59,658 nt of DNA from NCBI GenBank assembly GCA_022925895.1, contig JAKSYS010000374.1, forward strand, positions 1 through 59,658, written 5' to 3'. The notes beneath the pieces are model-generated. The model saw only the letters and a list, made by a program, of their open reading frames with translations. It was not told the origin of the DNA and searched no databases. This DNA is from Fragilaria crotonensis. Lineage: Eukaryota; Bacillariophyta; Fragilariophyceae; Fragilariales; Fragilariaceae. The position numbers and the translations under genes were made by a program. Of this stretch, positions 34,469-47,030 are shown one piece after another (position 1 is the stretch's first letter; every line of letters begins with the position of its first letter).

Positions 34469-36186
34469 ATGGACGGAGTCGCAGCTATACGTGGTTACAT
34501 CGATCGGTTCGTGACCGGTGACGAGAAGTGCAAAGGCATGAAAGTGCTGTTATTGGATGCCAGCACGACCCAAATTGTGTCGTCCGTCTATTCACAGTCC
34601 GAGATTTTAAGCCGCGAAATCTACCTCGTCGCTCGCTTGGATGATACCTCGAATCCAAATGTTGGCGGACAACAATCGAAGTCATCTCACCTCAAGGCAG
34701 TTGTCTACGTGCGTCCAACGGACATGAATATTGGATTGCTCGTCAGAGAACTTGCTCGACCCCGCTTCGCCGAGTATCACATCTTTCTCAGTGGAATTCT
34801 GACGACCGCTTTATTGCGGCTCTTGGCTGAAAATGATCATCATGAAAAAGTTAGACAAGTGCAAGAATTCTATGGCGACTTTTGCCCTATTAACGAAGAT
34901 CTTCTCACTCTGCAATGCCGCCATACGCTGGCAATGACCATGGCGGCTGGTACTAGTTGGGCTCAAAATCACGTGCACCTGTACGATCGGAACCTTCAGG
35001 GGCTTCAATCCATTTTGCTGGCACTCAAACGACAACCCAGTGCTGTTCGTTTCGCTCGTCATTCACCGAGCGCGGAACAGCTTGCCAAGGACATTCATGA
35101 CAACATCGCGTCGGATCAAATTTTCCATTTTAGAAAGAGATCCAATCTCTTGCTGTTGATTCTGGATCGACGAGACGATCCCGTCACGCCTCTCTTGTCG
35201 CAGTGGACATACCAAGCCATGGTGCACGAATTATTAGGGCTGAATAATCATCGCGTCATTCTCAAGGGTGCTCGAATGTTGCCCAGGATCTCGAGGAAGT
35301 GGTCTTGAGTGCGTCTCAAGATGCCTTTTTCATGCCAATCGGCACAAGAATTTCGGACAACTAGGAGTCGATTCAAAAGCTTCTGCAGGAGTACCAGTCG
35401 CACAGCATCTCCGCGCAAGCGCTAAGTTGAATACCATCGAGGAGATGCAATCCTTCATGGAGCGATTTCCCGAACTTCGTTCTCAATCGCACAATGTTTC
35501 AAAGCATGTCGCAATCATGGGGGAATTAGCTCGACTTGTTGATGTTTGCTCGCTTATGGATGTTTCGCAATTTGAGCAAGAACTTGCCTGCGCCGATGAC
35601 CCGTCTTCACATTTGCGAGAGTTGTTGGAAAAGTTGGCAAGTCCGACGATCAAAATCCCAGACAAGCTCCGTTTGGGACTTTTGTACGCGCTTCGGTATG
35701 AGACGTCAGGTAACCTTCATCGCGTTCGGACGGCTATGGGCAAAGGCGGCGTTCCGCCGGACATGCTAGAATTGATGGATTCTATGTTGCGTTATGGTGG
35801 GTCAGGCCAACGAGCCCCTGGTTTGTTCGAACAAGACCAATCCATGGTATCCAAGATGACGAAACTTATGACCTCAGTTCAAGGTGTCTCTAACGTCTAT
35901 TCACAGCATACACCGCTCCTCATGGAAACCCTCCAAGCGATTGCTAGAGGCAAACTACGAGCAGAAACCCATCCGTTTGTACCCGGATCAGTCACACGAC
36001 AGGCGGGTGTATCGCCAGATACAGTCATTCCCGAGGGAAATCATTATTTTCATGGTAGGCGGTGTCACTTACGAAGAAGCAACCAAGGTGAGCGACTTCA
36101 ACGAAACGTCTCCGATCAAGGTCATGTTGGCCGGAAGTACTGTACACAACAGTACAAGCTTTCTGGAAGAACTCAAGGCTCTGTGA
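34469..36186 (+). CDS. VPS45: VPS45, Sec1/Munc18 protein of the endosomal pathway
   Basis: SM-family protein that binds endosomal/TGN syntaxins and controls SNARE assembly. The N-terminus reads GMKVLLLDASTTQIVSSVYS with QSEILSREIYL, then VQEFYGDF and LLLLILDRRDDPVTPLLSQW followed by TYQAMVHELLGLNNHR, all diagnostic for VPS45 rather than Sly1 or Sec1. The second half (TIEEMQSFMERFPELRSQSH, GLLYALRYE and finally IIFMVGGVTYEEA) completes the fold. Frame changes near 35275, 35330, 35365, 35425 and 36010 break the ORF. With them resolved the protein is about 570 residues, the family's usual length, and the gene appears otherwise complete without introns. An essential trafficking gene with this many shifts supports the indel-error reading. 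Confidence 0.92.
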
Positions 36187-36401
36187 TTCGTTTGCACTGT
36201 AGATTGTAGATGGAATCTAGTGTGCGGTTGATTTACCTGGCATCTGCATATTGTGAGGTCGTGAGAACCATCATTGGATGTTAAGAATTCTGAAGGAACC
36301 AAGCGTTTGTCGATACAATCCAGTAGATCGAAAAAACGAAGTTATCTTAACACTTCTTAACAACGTGGTACAGTAACATATTACGTTGCCTGTTGAATCG
36401 A

Positions 36402-37125
36402 CTATGCAAGTTCGTCTTCCATCACAGCATCGTCCAAGTGCGGAGGCGTCTTGACATACGGAACAAAGTATCGAACTGTCGTGTGCGATTTTCCGGTGCT
36501 AACATTTGTAATAGTCAATTCTTGTTGTAGAATCGACGTATCCACTTCTTGAATTAATGTTTTGACATCCAATACCGTCGCCAAGGCATTGACTGTAAGG
36601 AGTGACGATTCGATCTGGACGTGCTGCGGGTCCACCGAGGTGGCCAGCATTTTCTTTTCTTGGTCGCCAGGAGGCAAGCATTCGACGAGAGGCTCCCCAC
36701 GCGTCAGTTCCACCACTAAATCGTTGTTGACGCGAGATCTCTTGATGATTTTTTACGGTTCGGTCTGTGAGTTCCACAGTGTGGTAAGTGCCATGTTCCG
36801 CCTCACCCTTTTCATTGGCTTGAATGGCATATTCGTCGACTCCCACGGTTTTAGGTGTTGTCTCATGGAAGGAGAGCCTCGTGTCGAGTCAAGGATCCAG
36901 CCTAACCCCTAAATCCATCATTGCCCATTCCAACCCCTCTTGCAGAATGCTGCAACTGGTAGTCGAGAAAAAATCAAGTTGCGAGAGTAGTATGGTTTCA
37001 TCTCTATCTATATTGTAGTGCCCAACCGCATCCTCGAATCTATCGAAATGCAAACCATCAGGTATACACAACCGTCGTTGGTCATAATTCAAACATCGAC
37101 CCACAGGACCACTGACCGAGTCCAA
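36402..37125 (-). CDS. Hypothetical protein in at least three frames
   Basis: Protein-like sequence runs leftwards from about 37125 (VGHYNIDRDETILLSQLDFF, SILQEGLEWAMMDLG) through a shift near 36895 (ETTPKTVGVDEYAIQANEKG, HTVELTDRTVKN) and another near 36725 (LVVELTRGEPLVECLPPGDQ, then SILQQELTITNV) to the stop at 36402, ending HLDDAVMEDELA. The composition is acidic and soluble. I recognise no family. The N-terminus is not resolved: the frame upstream of 37125 has a stop, so an intron or another indel is likely. It lies between VPS45 (convergent) and the ATPase gene (same strand, about 270 bp upstream). Confidence 0.5.
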
Positions 37126-37391
37126 AAACTCAACCTAGCCTCGAAAGATTATGCATTCACCCGTGAGGATCACGTAATCGACGAGAATCATAAGGTCGCC
37201 ATGATCGCCCTGCGATGATTTTGCAAAGCGAAAATTTTCGCGTCCACAATCTTGTCAAGGCTTCAACATGCGCACTGGCATGTTGCGAAGCTGCTAACTG
37301 AATGGAGTGCGTCCTTTCAAGAGTTCGCAAACAAAGAGGCAAAAACTTTCAGCAGAATGCTTGCCAGCAATACTAAGAAATATGCAATTAT

Positions 37392-40300
37392 CTAACTCCC
37401 TCCAGGCTTGCAACTTCGCTGATGAGTCCCAAGGCTCGACTGTGCTGAAGAGTCAGCACTGTTCAGCTCGCTGGTTGATAATTCGACGCAAGATTGGCCA
37501 GCAGTTGCAAGCCGCAAGCTCCGTTGCTCCAGCAACCAATTGTGCTTGGCGATGGCACCCCACGGGTCCAGACATAAATCGATTGCCCTGTCGAGAAAAA
37601 CGACCGACAACTCGTGACATGCTAACGAATCCAGGACAGCGCTCAGCCGCTCGTTTGCCAAAGCCTCGAATTGTACGAGTTCATCTTTCTTCGCAGCCTC
37701 AACTCCTTTCGTGTATGCGGCAATAATGGCTGCAGTATCTTTCGACTTCAACGACAAATCTTCTGCTTGCAGAATCAACAAACATACAGATACGTTCGGG
37801 CTACCACCAGCCTCGAAGCGACGTAACCCCTTGGTGAACCGCTGAATCTCCTTGAGATATTTGCGTCTCCCCGTTGTCCGAAACCGCTCATAGTAGATCA
37901 TGGCGCCATTAAAGTACACATTCGCGCCAGTATAGCTGATTCGATAAAGGCGAGCGTTGCTTCTCATCTTTTCATACATGTTTGCAGCTATCTCATAGAA
38001 GCCGAAGCATAATGCCAGCATGGCTTTATGGGTCCAAACCAACATCATCAACATTTTATGATTCTTCGCACTGACTTCCTTCAAATACTCTTCCTCGTCC
38101 ATAAATTCGCCGGACAAAATCGTCAGGTCTTTCCAATTCGTCGAGGCGCTTCGCAAATTCGCAAAAAACTGCATTCCCGGCTTGGTCCAGAGGGGAATTG
38201 CATTGCTGCAGAGATCATGGATTCGAATACATTTCGATCTCGCAAATTGATCGATTGAAGAGATGTTCTCACCGCTGTAGTACTGAAAGCCAGCGAAAAG
38301 TGCGATGGACAGACTACCGTACACAACATCACCAACGTCCAAAGCGCTGTGCATGGCCCTGGCGACGTAAGGGTGAATTTCACGGAAGGACATTTTCCAA
38401 TGAAAGATGGAACAAACGATCATGACGATAGTTGGACATTCAGCTTCACTGCACTCAACTTGATCCATCAACTTGATAGCCAATTCCCCTAATTCTATTC
38501 CGCGAGCGATGTTTCGAGGGCGACTTCAACTATTCCGTAGACTGCAAAGCTGTTTGCACTATACGGAGATAGACCGCCTCGCATGGTCAATTCTGTAGCA
38601 AGGAGGGCCACGTAGACAGCCAACGTTTCTTTCTCCACCATTATACATTGAGCGCACACCTTGACAAGCAATTTGATTGCCGTTGAAGTCGGACGATGCT
38701 GCATCATCGGCAAATTAAGTATGTCTTCATCCGCTTTTCCTGCGACTAGCTTTCTTACTTTTCGCAGCTTCAACATCAAGGTCAACGCTGTGACTTTCTG
38801 GGGTATCGGCACACCCAGTTGCATGAGTGCTCGGCGAGCTGCAGCTATTGTCTCTTCTGCTTCATTGCAAGCCACTCTCACTTCGAAGTCGGTGACAAGT
38901 GAATTGATCTTCATGTCGATCGAATGACACCTGCGAAGCGCTTCCCGGTTCAGTTTCTTACACATATCGTAGTCTCCAATGATAAGGTCCATCTTGGCAA
39001 GAGTCTCCGTCAGCTCAAGTGCTAAGTTAAAGTTTTTGGACCACATTGTCTTTTGCCCTTCCTTGTCGAGCAGCACAAGTCCATAGCATAGAAAAGCTGC
39101 AGCTTTGGCAAAGGCAGACTTATCTTTGCACCGCTTTGCAGCCTCGAGGTTAATGCGGGCAAGTATGTCGTATCGTTCGCGTCCATAGGCGAATTCGTGC
39201 GCACTGTTCAGGTGGACAGCTGCATGGCACATGTGGTCGTCGTCGTGGCAGCTGAACAAGAAGTTTTTTCCTATTAGAGAATGGAGTCTGCCCTTCTCAT
39301 AAGGATGTATCAAGGATAGAAAGGAGGCATGCAGCTTGTCGTGAACAAATTGATATCCATCGTTGGTCCTCTTGACGAAACCTTCTTTTATCGCCGCATC
39401 CATCCAAGTGGAAACACGTTCCCTTGTACACATCGCTCTGGGGAATCCGAGGGGGTTCTCCCACGAAACGGTTCTTCTTTATCGCAGCGGAAATAATTTG
39501 GGTTAAGTGAGTCTCCTTGAAACAGGATCCAAGGAGCGACGCTATCTTCAAGACTTCTTGCAATGCCACGTCCAACAGCCCTATCCGGCGAGACACGAGC
39601 TGCACCAGCGTTTCTGATTCTGTCATTTCCCGCTCGATTGCCTCCATGTCGAAAATCCACGACGACGTTCGTTCATCATACCATAGAAGACGCTCTTTCT
39701 GAATAATTTCGATGAACTGAATAACATGAAAGGGATTCCCCATGCTTCTGAGTGCGACTACGTCACATAATTCACCGATTTGTCCAGTCGATGATTCCAG
39801 AAGGGCAGAAACCAATTGCCTGACAGACCCCGTGTCGAGATTGCTCAAAGGGATATCGATGATATCCTTAACACCCTCGAACAGATCACCGACTATCTCG
39901 TCGTCGTCATCGTCGTCACGGTATGAAAAGATAAGCATCACGTTGCACAATTCATTGTCTTTCAACAGAGCTTCAATCAGCTGACGCGATCCTTCGTCCA
40001 TCCATTGAATGTTATCAATAAAAACAACGATGGGGTGGCGAGCAGATGACATGACATTCAAAAACTTCTTACACGCAACCTTAAACTTGGCCAGAGCCGA
40101 CTCATTACGGGGGGATCAACTCGACCAAACTGTGCAGTACCATCGAGGAATGGGGAGAGACCGGAAATGGCCCTCACCAACAATTCGGCGTCTGTCCCAA
40201 GTGCTTCTTGAATCTCAATACGCCTGTGCTCATCGAAGTCTACAGACTGCAGCACCAGATCACATAGGTCGGAGAAGGCAGCCATAATGGCAGAGTGCGG

Positions 40301-40616
40301 TTCTTGCATCACACTCGCGGATGGTTTGTAAAAAATTCCCGGTGACGAAATAGCCATGACTGGTTGTTACAGGGTCTCGTAATACCTCGACCAACCTTGT
40401 CTTGCCAATACCGCTCGTCCCATGCACCACAATTACAGTCTTCCCCAAAGCATCATTCCTGCAATGCCGCATCACATGATAGGCCTCGAGCAAGGTCAGC
40501 CGTTCCTCGCTTCGCCCACATAATGGTGCTGGTCTGACACGGAAGGTCTGGCATTGTTGGTCGAAAGAATCGCAAACCGTACTTAGACTCTGTTGGTGTT
40601 CGAGCAAAACGTTCAT
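37392..40616 (-). CDS. STAND-type (AAA_16 / COG3899-like) ATPase with a helical-repeat tail
   Basis: Large signal-transduction ATPase of about 1,060 residues. After a short N-terminus comes LCGRSEERLTLLEAY, the Walker A loop VVHGTSGIGKTRLVEVL (about 40410) and the Walker B strand PIVVFIDNIQWMDEGSRQLI (about 40020). A winged-helix-like segment (GYQFVHDKLHASFLSLI) and a long all-helical region with TPR-like character follow, ending in the DPWGAIAKHNWLLEQ block typical of the COG3899 predicted ATPases of bacteria. Those proteins often carry an N-terminal kinase or C-terminal GAF/histidine kinase; neither is present here. Frames change near 40340, 40090, 39430 and 38490, consistent with indel errors. 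Function is unknown; sensing or scaffolding is inference from the STAND class. Confidence 0.8.
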
Positions 40617-40915
40617 GAGTGGCTATCAGTGTGGACTCTATGCTTAGGAATCGAAGAGGTGATGATGAGTGAGGTGAGAATGATGAAATAAAGTTACCAT
40701 TCGAATTCTAAAATGAAACCAGAATTCGAAATCCTAGTGTACCATGCACGTGCGTATAGTGTGTAACCAGTGTTACGACTTACGACACGAACGAACCACT
40801 CAGTCAAGTCACAAATCCCACTTGAGGTCACATTTCTCACCGAGGAAAGCATGGAAGGTGCGAATGCCTAATGCCTACGACGTACCATACAACGTCAGTG
40901 CACAGTTGCACGTTC
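40617..40915. other. Upstream flank of the ATPase gene, interrupted by the retrotransposon
   Basis: The segment has GAATTC-centred repeated words (ATTCGAATTCTAA and AGAATTCGAAATC near 40700-40735). The five bases CGTTC at 40911-40915 directly precede the LTR and should be one copy of the target-site duplication. The window ends with CG after the far LTR, matching its first two bases. Confidence 0.5.
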
Positions 40916-41508
40916 TGACAGTGTTCGTGTGATCGGTACACGAGTACTGGCCGACGGTAGACTTAAGGTTAGTAGGACCTAGAAGTCTAACGTTGGACTT
41001 GACGGGTGAGGAAGCGAACCTGACGGATCGTCCAGCTTTGGGCGATGGTGTTTTGTAGACATACACCATGGCGGTAGATTTGTTGATACAAGGATGTAGA
41101 AATGTAGATGCTAACTAGTAAAGGCCTTTACTGTTTTTGGTTTGTGGAAATTATGAGATGAATTGGAATGAAAAATGAAGGTGAGACTTGCAACATTAGT
41201 TGGAGTCTCACAAATGAAGTGTTGTCTTAGTCCCACTTCCTGAGTGGTGTTTGGGAAGTGTTGTCCATAGTAAAAAGAGTGTTGTTGAAGTTATCAACAA
41301 CACTCATGATTTGAATTACATAGGAAGTAAATTCAAATAGTTTTGTGTTGCAGACCGGTAGTACCAGGTTCTGATCCGTAGCATTCTACGGGAACGGGTC
41401 ACGGACAGACTAAGAAAAATAATGGACTGTCTATTGTATTACCGTATGGTGTTTAACCTTACAGTAATACGAGAGACAGTGTGACAGAGTGACGGTAGAT
41501 TCCTAACA
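40916..41508 (-). repeat. 3' LTR of the outer copia element
   Basis: A 593-bp direct repeat of 59071-59656. On the minus strand it begins TGTTAGGAATC and ends TGTCA, the usual TG...CA form. It contains a TATCAACAACACTC inverted segment (GTGTTGTTGAAGTTATCAAC on plus, near 41280-41300) and a CCGTAGCATTCTACGG hairpin near 41375. Confidence 0.95.
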
Positions 41509-41516
41509 CCCCTCTT
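41509..41516 (-). other. Polypurine tract of the outer element
   Basis: On the minus strand AAGAGGGG directly abuts the TGTTAGG start of the 3' LTR, the position and composition expected for the plus-strand primer. Confidence 0.8.
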
Positions 41517-44500
41517 GGATCAGATCTCTGGTGGTCCCGGTGATGAAAGCATGTGGTCGGGGAGAACACAGAAGATCTTGGTGAGGTGAGGATCGATTTT
41601 GCCGGAGTGTTGGGTTTTGGTGAGGATGTCGGCAAGTTGAGAGTCACAGGAATCCAATGAAGTTGGTGAATGCCGTCTTGCTGGCCTTGACGGACGAAGT
41701 GGAAGCGGCGTTCGATGTGTCGCGTCTTGCGAGTGAGTTTTCCATTCTTTGCGATTTGGACGGTGGCTTCATTGTCAATCATGAGGATGGCAGGTATGGA
41801 AGGAAGACGTTGGGTTGATTCACGCCATTGTTTGGTGCCAAGATAGAGCATATCGTAGAGCATTCGGATGTGAGCTGTGGCCATTGTGGCAGAACATGCG
41901 GCCATGTATTCAGCTTCAGAAGTAGACATTGCAACAGGTGTAGGCATTGTAGAATTGGCTTCAATGGGGGCACCATTGTAGAAGATCATGTATCCAACAG
42001 TGGAACGGCCAGTGTCAGGAGCAGTCTTGCCAGCTGGCGTCGGAGAAAACGGTGAGATCGAGATTATGGGATACGATGGTGAAGGCAGATGTCATAGATG
42101 GGATTTGAAGTGCCATCGGGGTAGAATTTGAGAGCGTAGTAGGGCGGCGGCGAAGATAGCCGATGAGCCAAGATAGGGCTCGAAAATCAGGTATGCCAGG
42201 AGAGATGCATGCTTTAGCAAGTTTGCAGACAGCAAATAGGATGTCAGCTCTTGTATTGTATGCAAGGTAGAGGAGAGTGCAGACAGCAGAGCGGAAGGGA
42301 AGGCGTTGTTGCTTTTGTTCGACGAGGGTAACGTCAGAGGCGGTTACGGGGCGGTTATCCTTGCTGAAGGTGTAGTCGGGAGGAAGGGGTATCGCGTTCG
42401 GGAATTCGAATTCGGGTCATAACGTTGGAGAGTATTCAAAACGTAGCGGTGTTGATCCAGAGTATAGCTTGAGTCGAATGTTTGTGGATACGCATTTGGA
42501 GGAACCATTGCGCAGGTCCGAGGAATTTGACATCGAAGCGATTGCGGACGGAATCTTCAAATTGTTTTTCGATGGAATCGTTGCTTCCAGCGTAGAGCAT
42601 ATCATCGACGAAAAATAGGAGACGGAGCCATTGATTGTGTTTGTCGTATCGGACAAAATAAGACGGTTCGGAAGGAGATTGGATAAAGCCTTGGGAGTAG
42701 AGCCATTCCGAAAATTCAATGTTCCAATATTTGCCAGAGTAGACGAGACCGTAGATTCCTTTGTTCAGTAACATTGGGGAGCCAAAGAATTTAGCGTATT
42801 CAGGGAAGTGATAGGCGTATTCAATGGCAGTTTCACAAAGTGGCGGCCAATAACTTTGGCTTGGAGGTAGGCACCAATGAAGTCAGCACTCTTGACACTT
42901 CTTCTGGATGCACAGATGGTTGCAATGAATAGTTTGACCCCTCTTGCAGATGCACAGGGTGACCAGGTGTCTTCATACATGAGTGGTTCAACAGGTATAG
43001 GTTTTGGAGTGCCAGGTGAATTGGTAGATTCAGCAATTTCTTGACGTTGTTCAAGGAGTCGTTGTTGGTTGATGGCTTTGACTCTTTTCAGGAGACGTTT
43101 CTCCAGGTCGCCACGGGCGACAAGGCGAGCTTTAGTTTGTCAAGTTTTCCAGTTGCAGTTTGTTTTGCTTTGAGCACAAGTTTGACTGGGATAATGAGTT
43201 CATCTTTGTGTGGAGTTTGTCCAAGGATGAAGGTATCATGGTCAATGAGGTTCTTGATTTCCATTTTGATTGCATGTAGCCAAGCATTGCGGACATTATC
43301 ATCAAGTTTGAGGACAGCTTTGAGAGACTGAGGTTCTGGAGATATTTGTCCACAGGTTCCTGGGGTTGGCTTGTGGATTGTTGCTGGGAGAGTTGTCAAT
43401 TGTCATCATGGCAGAGTGAATGGGATCAATAGTTGGTAGATCTTCATTGCATTCTTGAAGTAGATGGTCATCATCTTGTGGAGTTGGGAATGATGTTGTT
43501 GATGGGTGACAAAGTTGATTTGATGTGGTGTGGGTGGTGTTGGACCATGTGGAGGAGTTGTATGTTTGATTGCAGCAAGTGGAGAAGGTGGTGGATCATC
43601 TTCATGGGCATTATCAGTTTCAGGGATGGCAGGGAGGGAAGAATGATGGTTGGAGGTATCAATGAAGGTTGATGGTGGGTTACCAAGGTTGGCTGCAGAG
43701 CCAGTTTGATGGTAGGTAGATGGTTCAGAGTTCTCTGGAGTGTCACGAAGTCCATGCGGATTGAAGTGGGAGCGGATGGGTACGGCTCCAGCAAAAGGTT
43801 TGGAATCAAAACAGAGAGCGGAGTTGAAGTCTTCATCGAAGTAGGCATCGCGGGTTATGATGAGGCTTTGGGGTTGGTCTGGCGAGTAGATTAACCAGCC
43901 TGCAGAGTTGTCGGGAAATCCAAGGAAAATACCGCGGGATGCACGTTGGAGTTGTTGCTTGTAGGTTATAAGTTTGTTGCGGAAGGTTGGTTCGTAGCGT
44001 TTGAAGAATGTTGGACATCCGAAGACGCGGAAGTTGGCAGGAAGGCTTGCGTTGAAAACTGTATTGATAGGGAGTTGTTGGGTTGCCATCTTGGTCAATA
44101 ACATTCTTGGCTGGGCAGACATTGAGGATTTGAACAGCATAGGCATGGGCATGATGGAAGAATGCACCTCCTAGTCTTGCATTGTTCAGAAGGATGTTGG
44201 CAGTGTTGTGGACTTCACGCCATTTGGCTTCGCAAATACCGTTCATTTCTTGATGTTCAGGTGCTGCAGCTTCAACTTTGATACCAAGTGAAGTGCATTC
44301 AGAAATGAATTTGGTTGAGGTGAAAGCAGATCCAGCATCAGTGCGGATAAAACGGACGGATTGGGTGCGGCCAAGGAGTTCTGTGTCAGTTAGCCATTGC
44401 TTTAGAGCAGTAATAATGGAAGCTGTGCTTTCAGTTGGGAGACCAATCCAACCTGTTAGTTTGCCAGGTGTTGTGACAATGAACAAGTAGGCTGAAAAGT

Positions 44501-45450
44501 TGGTATTGGTTGTGAGACCATAGCGGAAAGGGTTGCGCATTAGGTCAAGATGAAGGCGGTGGAAAGGTTCAGTGCCTTGGCGTTGAGGAGTTTTGTTGCG
44601 GCACGTTTTGGCTTATCGAAATGCGTAGAGGCCAGGAGTTGTGATCAACAGTAGGTGTCAAGACATGGTCATTCCATGTTTGGTGAAGGGATCCGACCAT
44701 AAGATTGCGGAAATTTCGGAAGCAAGTCGTCGGTAGATGAGTTCCAAAGGTAGGGCGGTGACTGAACGGCGTTGATCGGTGTCAACAGGGGGTGAGTGTC
44801 ATCAAAATGTTGTTCATCAGGTTCAGAGTCAGGGTCAGAAGGTAGGTTAGAGTTGGAGATGGTTGAGAAGGCTTGTTGTGATGAAGGAGTTCTCTGGTCA
44901 GTATTGGCCAAGTGTATGTGGAACCATTTGGGAGTTGGATTGTTGTGGCTCTGTTCTTGATCAGGACACTGAAGTTTTGGGTGCATGATAGAGCAGTTAA
45001 GGAGAGGAGTCTGTGGCTGAGACCTTCAACATAGTAGACATCAGTGAGTCCTAGGATGGACTTGAGGCCATCATCAGTGGTGAAGTGGCATGCAGTTGTG
45101 CCTTTGTGAGTGGACATCTTGGTGCTGCCATCAGCTAAGGAGATTGGAACACTGCAGGGTTCGACATCGTGGAGGTCGCTGAAGAGTGGAGTATAATGGC
45201 TGGTAGCACCACTGTCAGGTAGCCAGTTTTCAAGATGTGGGGGACCAAATCTTTGGTATGGTGATTGGGGATCATCTGGAAAGTAAGCTGTGGCTCCAGA
45301 GTTGGGAGGAGAATAATTGGCAGATGGTAGATAATCTCTGTCAAGGAGAGGTTGGTTGATGGTCATCTGAGGTAGGTCAGGATTGGGCCAAGGGATGTTG
45401 GATGGGTGACCATCAGTGTTGTCAAAAGATGAGGCTGAAAAGGCTTGGTG
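41517..45450 (-). pseudogene. Outer element pol: protease, integrase, reverse transcriptase, RNase H
   Basis: Domains in order from the right: aspartic protease with WLPDSGATSHY (about 45215), integrase core with FIRTDAGSAFTS (about 44330) and the distal Glu in NGICEAKW (about 44240), a GAG-pre-integrase-like and linker region with FRVFGCPTFFKRYEP, RT starting NAWLHAIKMEIKNL (about 43290) with catalytic FFVDDML (about 42600), and RNase H with MSTSEAEYMAACSA (about 41920) and KTRHIERRFHFVRQ (about 41710). At least six frame changes (near 44100, 43400, 43060, 42770, 42430 and 42000) and a variable linker break it. The catalytic residues seen are all intact, so the enzyme set was functional recently, or the breaks are errors. 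Confidence 0.9.
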
Positions 45451-46893
45451 GTGGTATCTTGATTGGTCTGGTGAGTTTGGCCAGAGTCAGTGATGAAGTA
45501 GGCGCGTTGTTGGTTGCGGGGAGCAGCGTTTTCATTGTTGGATGGTCTTTGAGGGTTGGTGGAGCGATTGTTTTGGTTTGATCTGGGGTTTGTGCAGTTG
45601 CGCGCATAGTGGCCGAGGCGTCCGCAGTTATTGCGACGATTGTAGCGGCATTGGAAGGGTTGCGCGAATGGTTGTTGTTGGATCCGTTAGGAGATGGACG
45701 TTGATTAGGACTGGACGTCGGTCGGAAGGTGGTCGATTGTTTCGTTGAGGCTGGTTGGATGGCCGCGGGGAGGGTGGTGGTGGTCGACGTTGATTCGAGT
45801 TGTTGAATGGTGGTCGCGAAGGATTTGTAGGAGGTCGGAACGGGCGCGAATGGTTTTGCGGTGGTCGCGGTGGTTGGTTTCGGTTTTGATTGTTGCTGCT
45901 GGGATTGGAATAAGGTCGAAGGATGGAACTGAAAGTTTGTTGTTGTCTTTGTGTGAAAACACGTTGGGTAGTTTGGTTGTGGCGCGGTTGAAAATGGTGG
46001 GAGTGGTGACCACGGGCAGCGTTGGCGTGTTGGTTGTAGTTGCGGTGGTTTTGGGATGGGAGTGTGAGGCCACGGGATTCGTCAATGTTCAGGAGATGGC
46101 TTTCGAGTTCGGCGAATGGTGGCAGAGCTTCGTCATGCAGTTCTGCGCGACGTATGTCGGCGTCGAAACGTTGGTAGGACGCGGCGTAGAAGGAGTGATT
46201 GCTTCCACCACGAACGGTGCGTTTGATAAGTTCGGCGTCAGTGTTGGATATTCCAGCATGATAGCAGTCGCGCGTGAGAAGGCGAATGCGGTTGAGGTAG
46301 GAGGTTGCGACTTCATGATGTGGTTGTTTGATGGAGCAGAAAGCTTCACGAGTTCGTTCAATATGATCAGGAGTTAGCGGAGCGCAGTGGCGTTGTAGAG
46401 TGAGGATTGCAGTTCGAGCGTCTGGTGGGCCATCAATGATGTGTTTCTGGCAAGGGTCGCAAACGTTTGTGAAGATCAAATTGTAGATAGCAGTGCCAAC
46501 AAAAGGGTGTGAATAGGACACTTGTTTTGGCCAAAGATCAAAGACTTGGCGCGTCCACGGGAAATGTTGCAAACAATTCGAAGGTTGTCAATGAAGGTGT
46601 TAAAATGTCGGCGGCGTGCTTGAAGGTCGGTTGGGTAGGACAATTTGCGAAGGTTAGCATTTTTGGCGTACTTCAAAAGTGTTTCGTGAGGTCTTCGATT
46701 GGCGGATAAGTAAAATCGGTTCGCGTTGATGATGTGAGCGCATCAGGGGATGTGTGTTGAATGTGCTTGGTTCTTCTTCTGAATCATGGTCTGTGTCCTC
46801 ATCAAAGAAGGTTTCAACAGTGGGAGGGTATGTGAAGGTTGCGTGGGTCGCCTGGCGTGGAGTTGGGCGTGTTGCAACGGATTTTGGTGCATT
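45451..46893 (-). pseudogene. Outer element gag with zinc-knuckle-like motif
   Basis: Nucleocapsid-type protein of the copia element. The region around 46560-46140 (QVFDLWPKQVSYSHPFVG, ILTLQRHCAPLT, SYLNRIRLLTRDC) is the UBN2-like gag core. An Asn/Pro/Arg/Gln-rich low-complexity part follows. The knuckle at about 45650-45595 reads C-x7-C-x4-H-x4-C (NNCGRLGHYARNC), so the first Cys pair is spaced abnormally. Frame shifts occur near 46730, 46550 and 45450. The start is uncertain, perhaps the ATG near 46893. Large antisense frames here are composition artefacts. Confidence 0.8.
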
Positions 46894-47030
46894 TTGGGGT
46901 TTTGGTCGTCGTTTCCAAAATTAGGTGATTTTGCGTAGGTTTGGCAGATTTCGTGCTGGGAGGTTGAATAATTTTGTTGTGTTGATTTTGGGGTTGCGAA
47001 AGATTTTGCGACGGATTTGGTGGTTGGGGT

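Noticed and set aside
37157-37342. Possible ankyrin-like unit (IQLAASQHASAHVEALTRL) left of the ATPase gene
   Set aside because: A single weak unit in a 61-codon frame, with no flanking repeats.
45745-46377. 210-codon plus-strand frame rich in Val and Trp
   Set aside because: It lies opposite the Pro/Arg/Asn-rich gag of the outer element and has no start context or domain.
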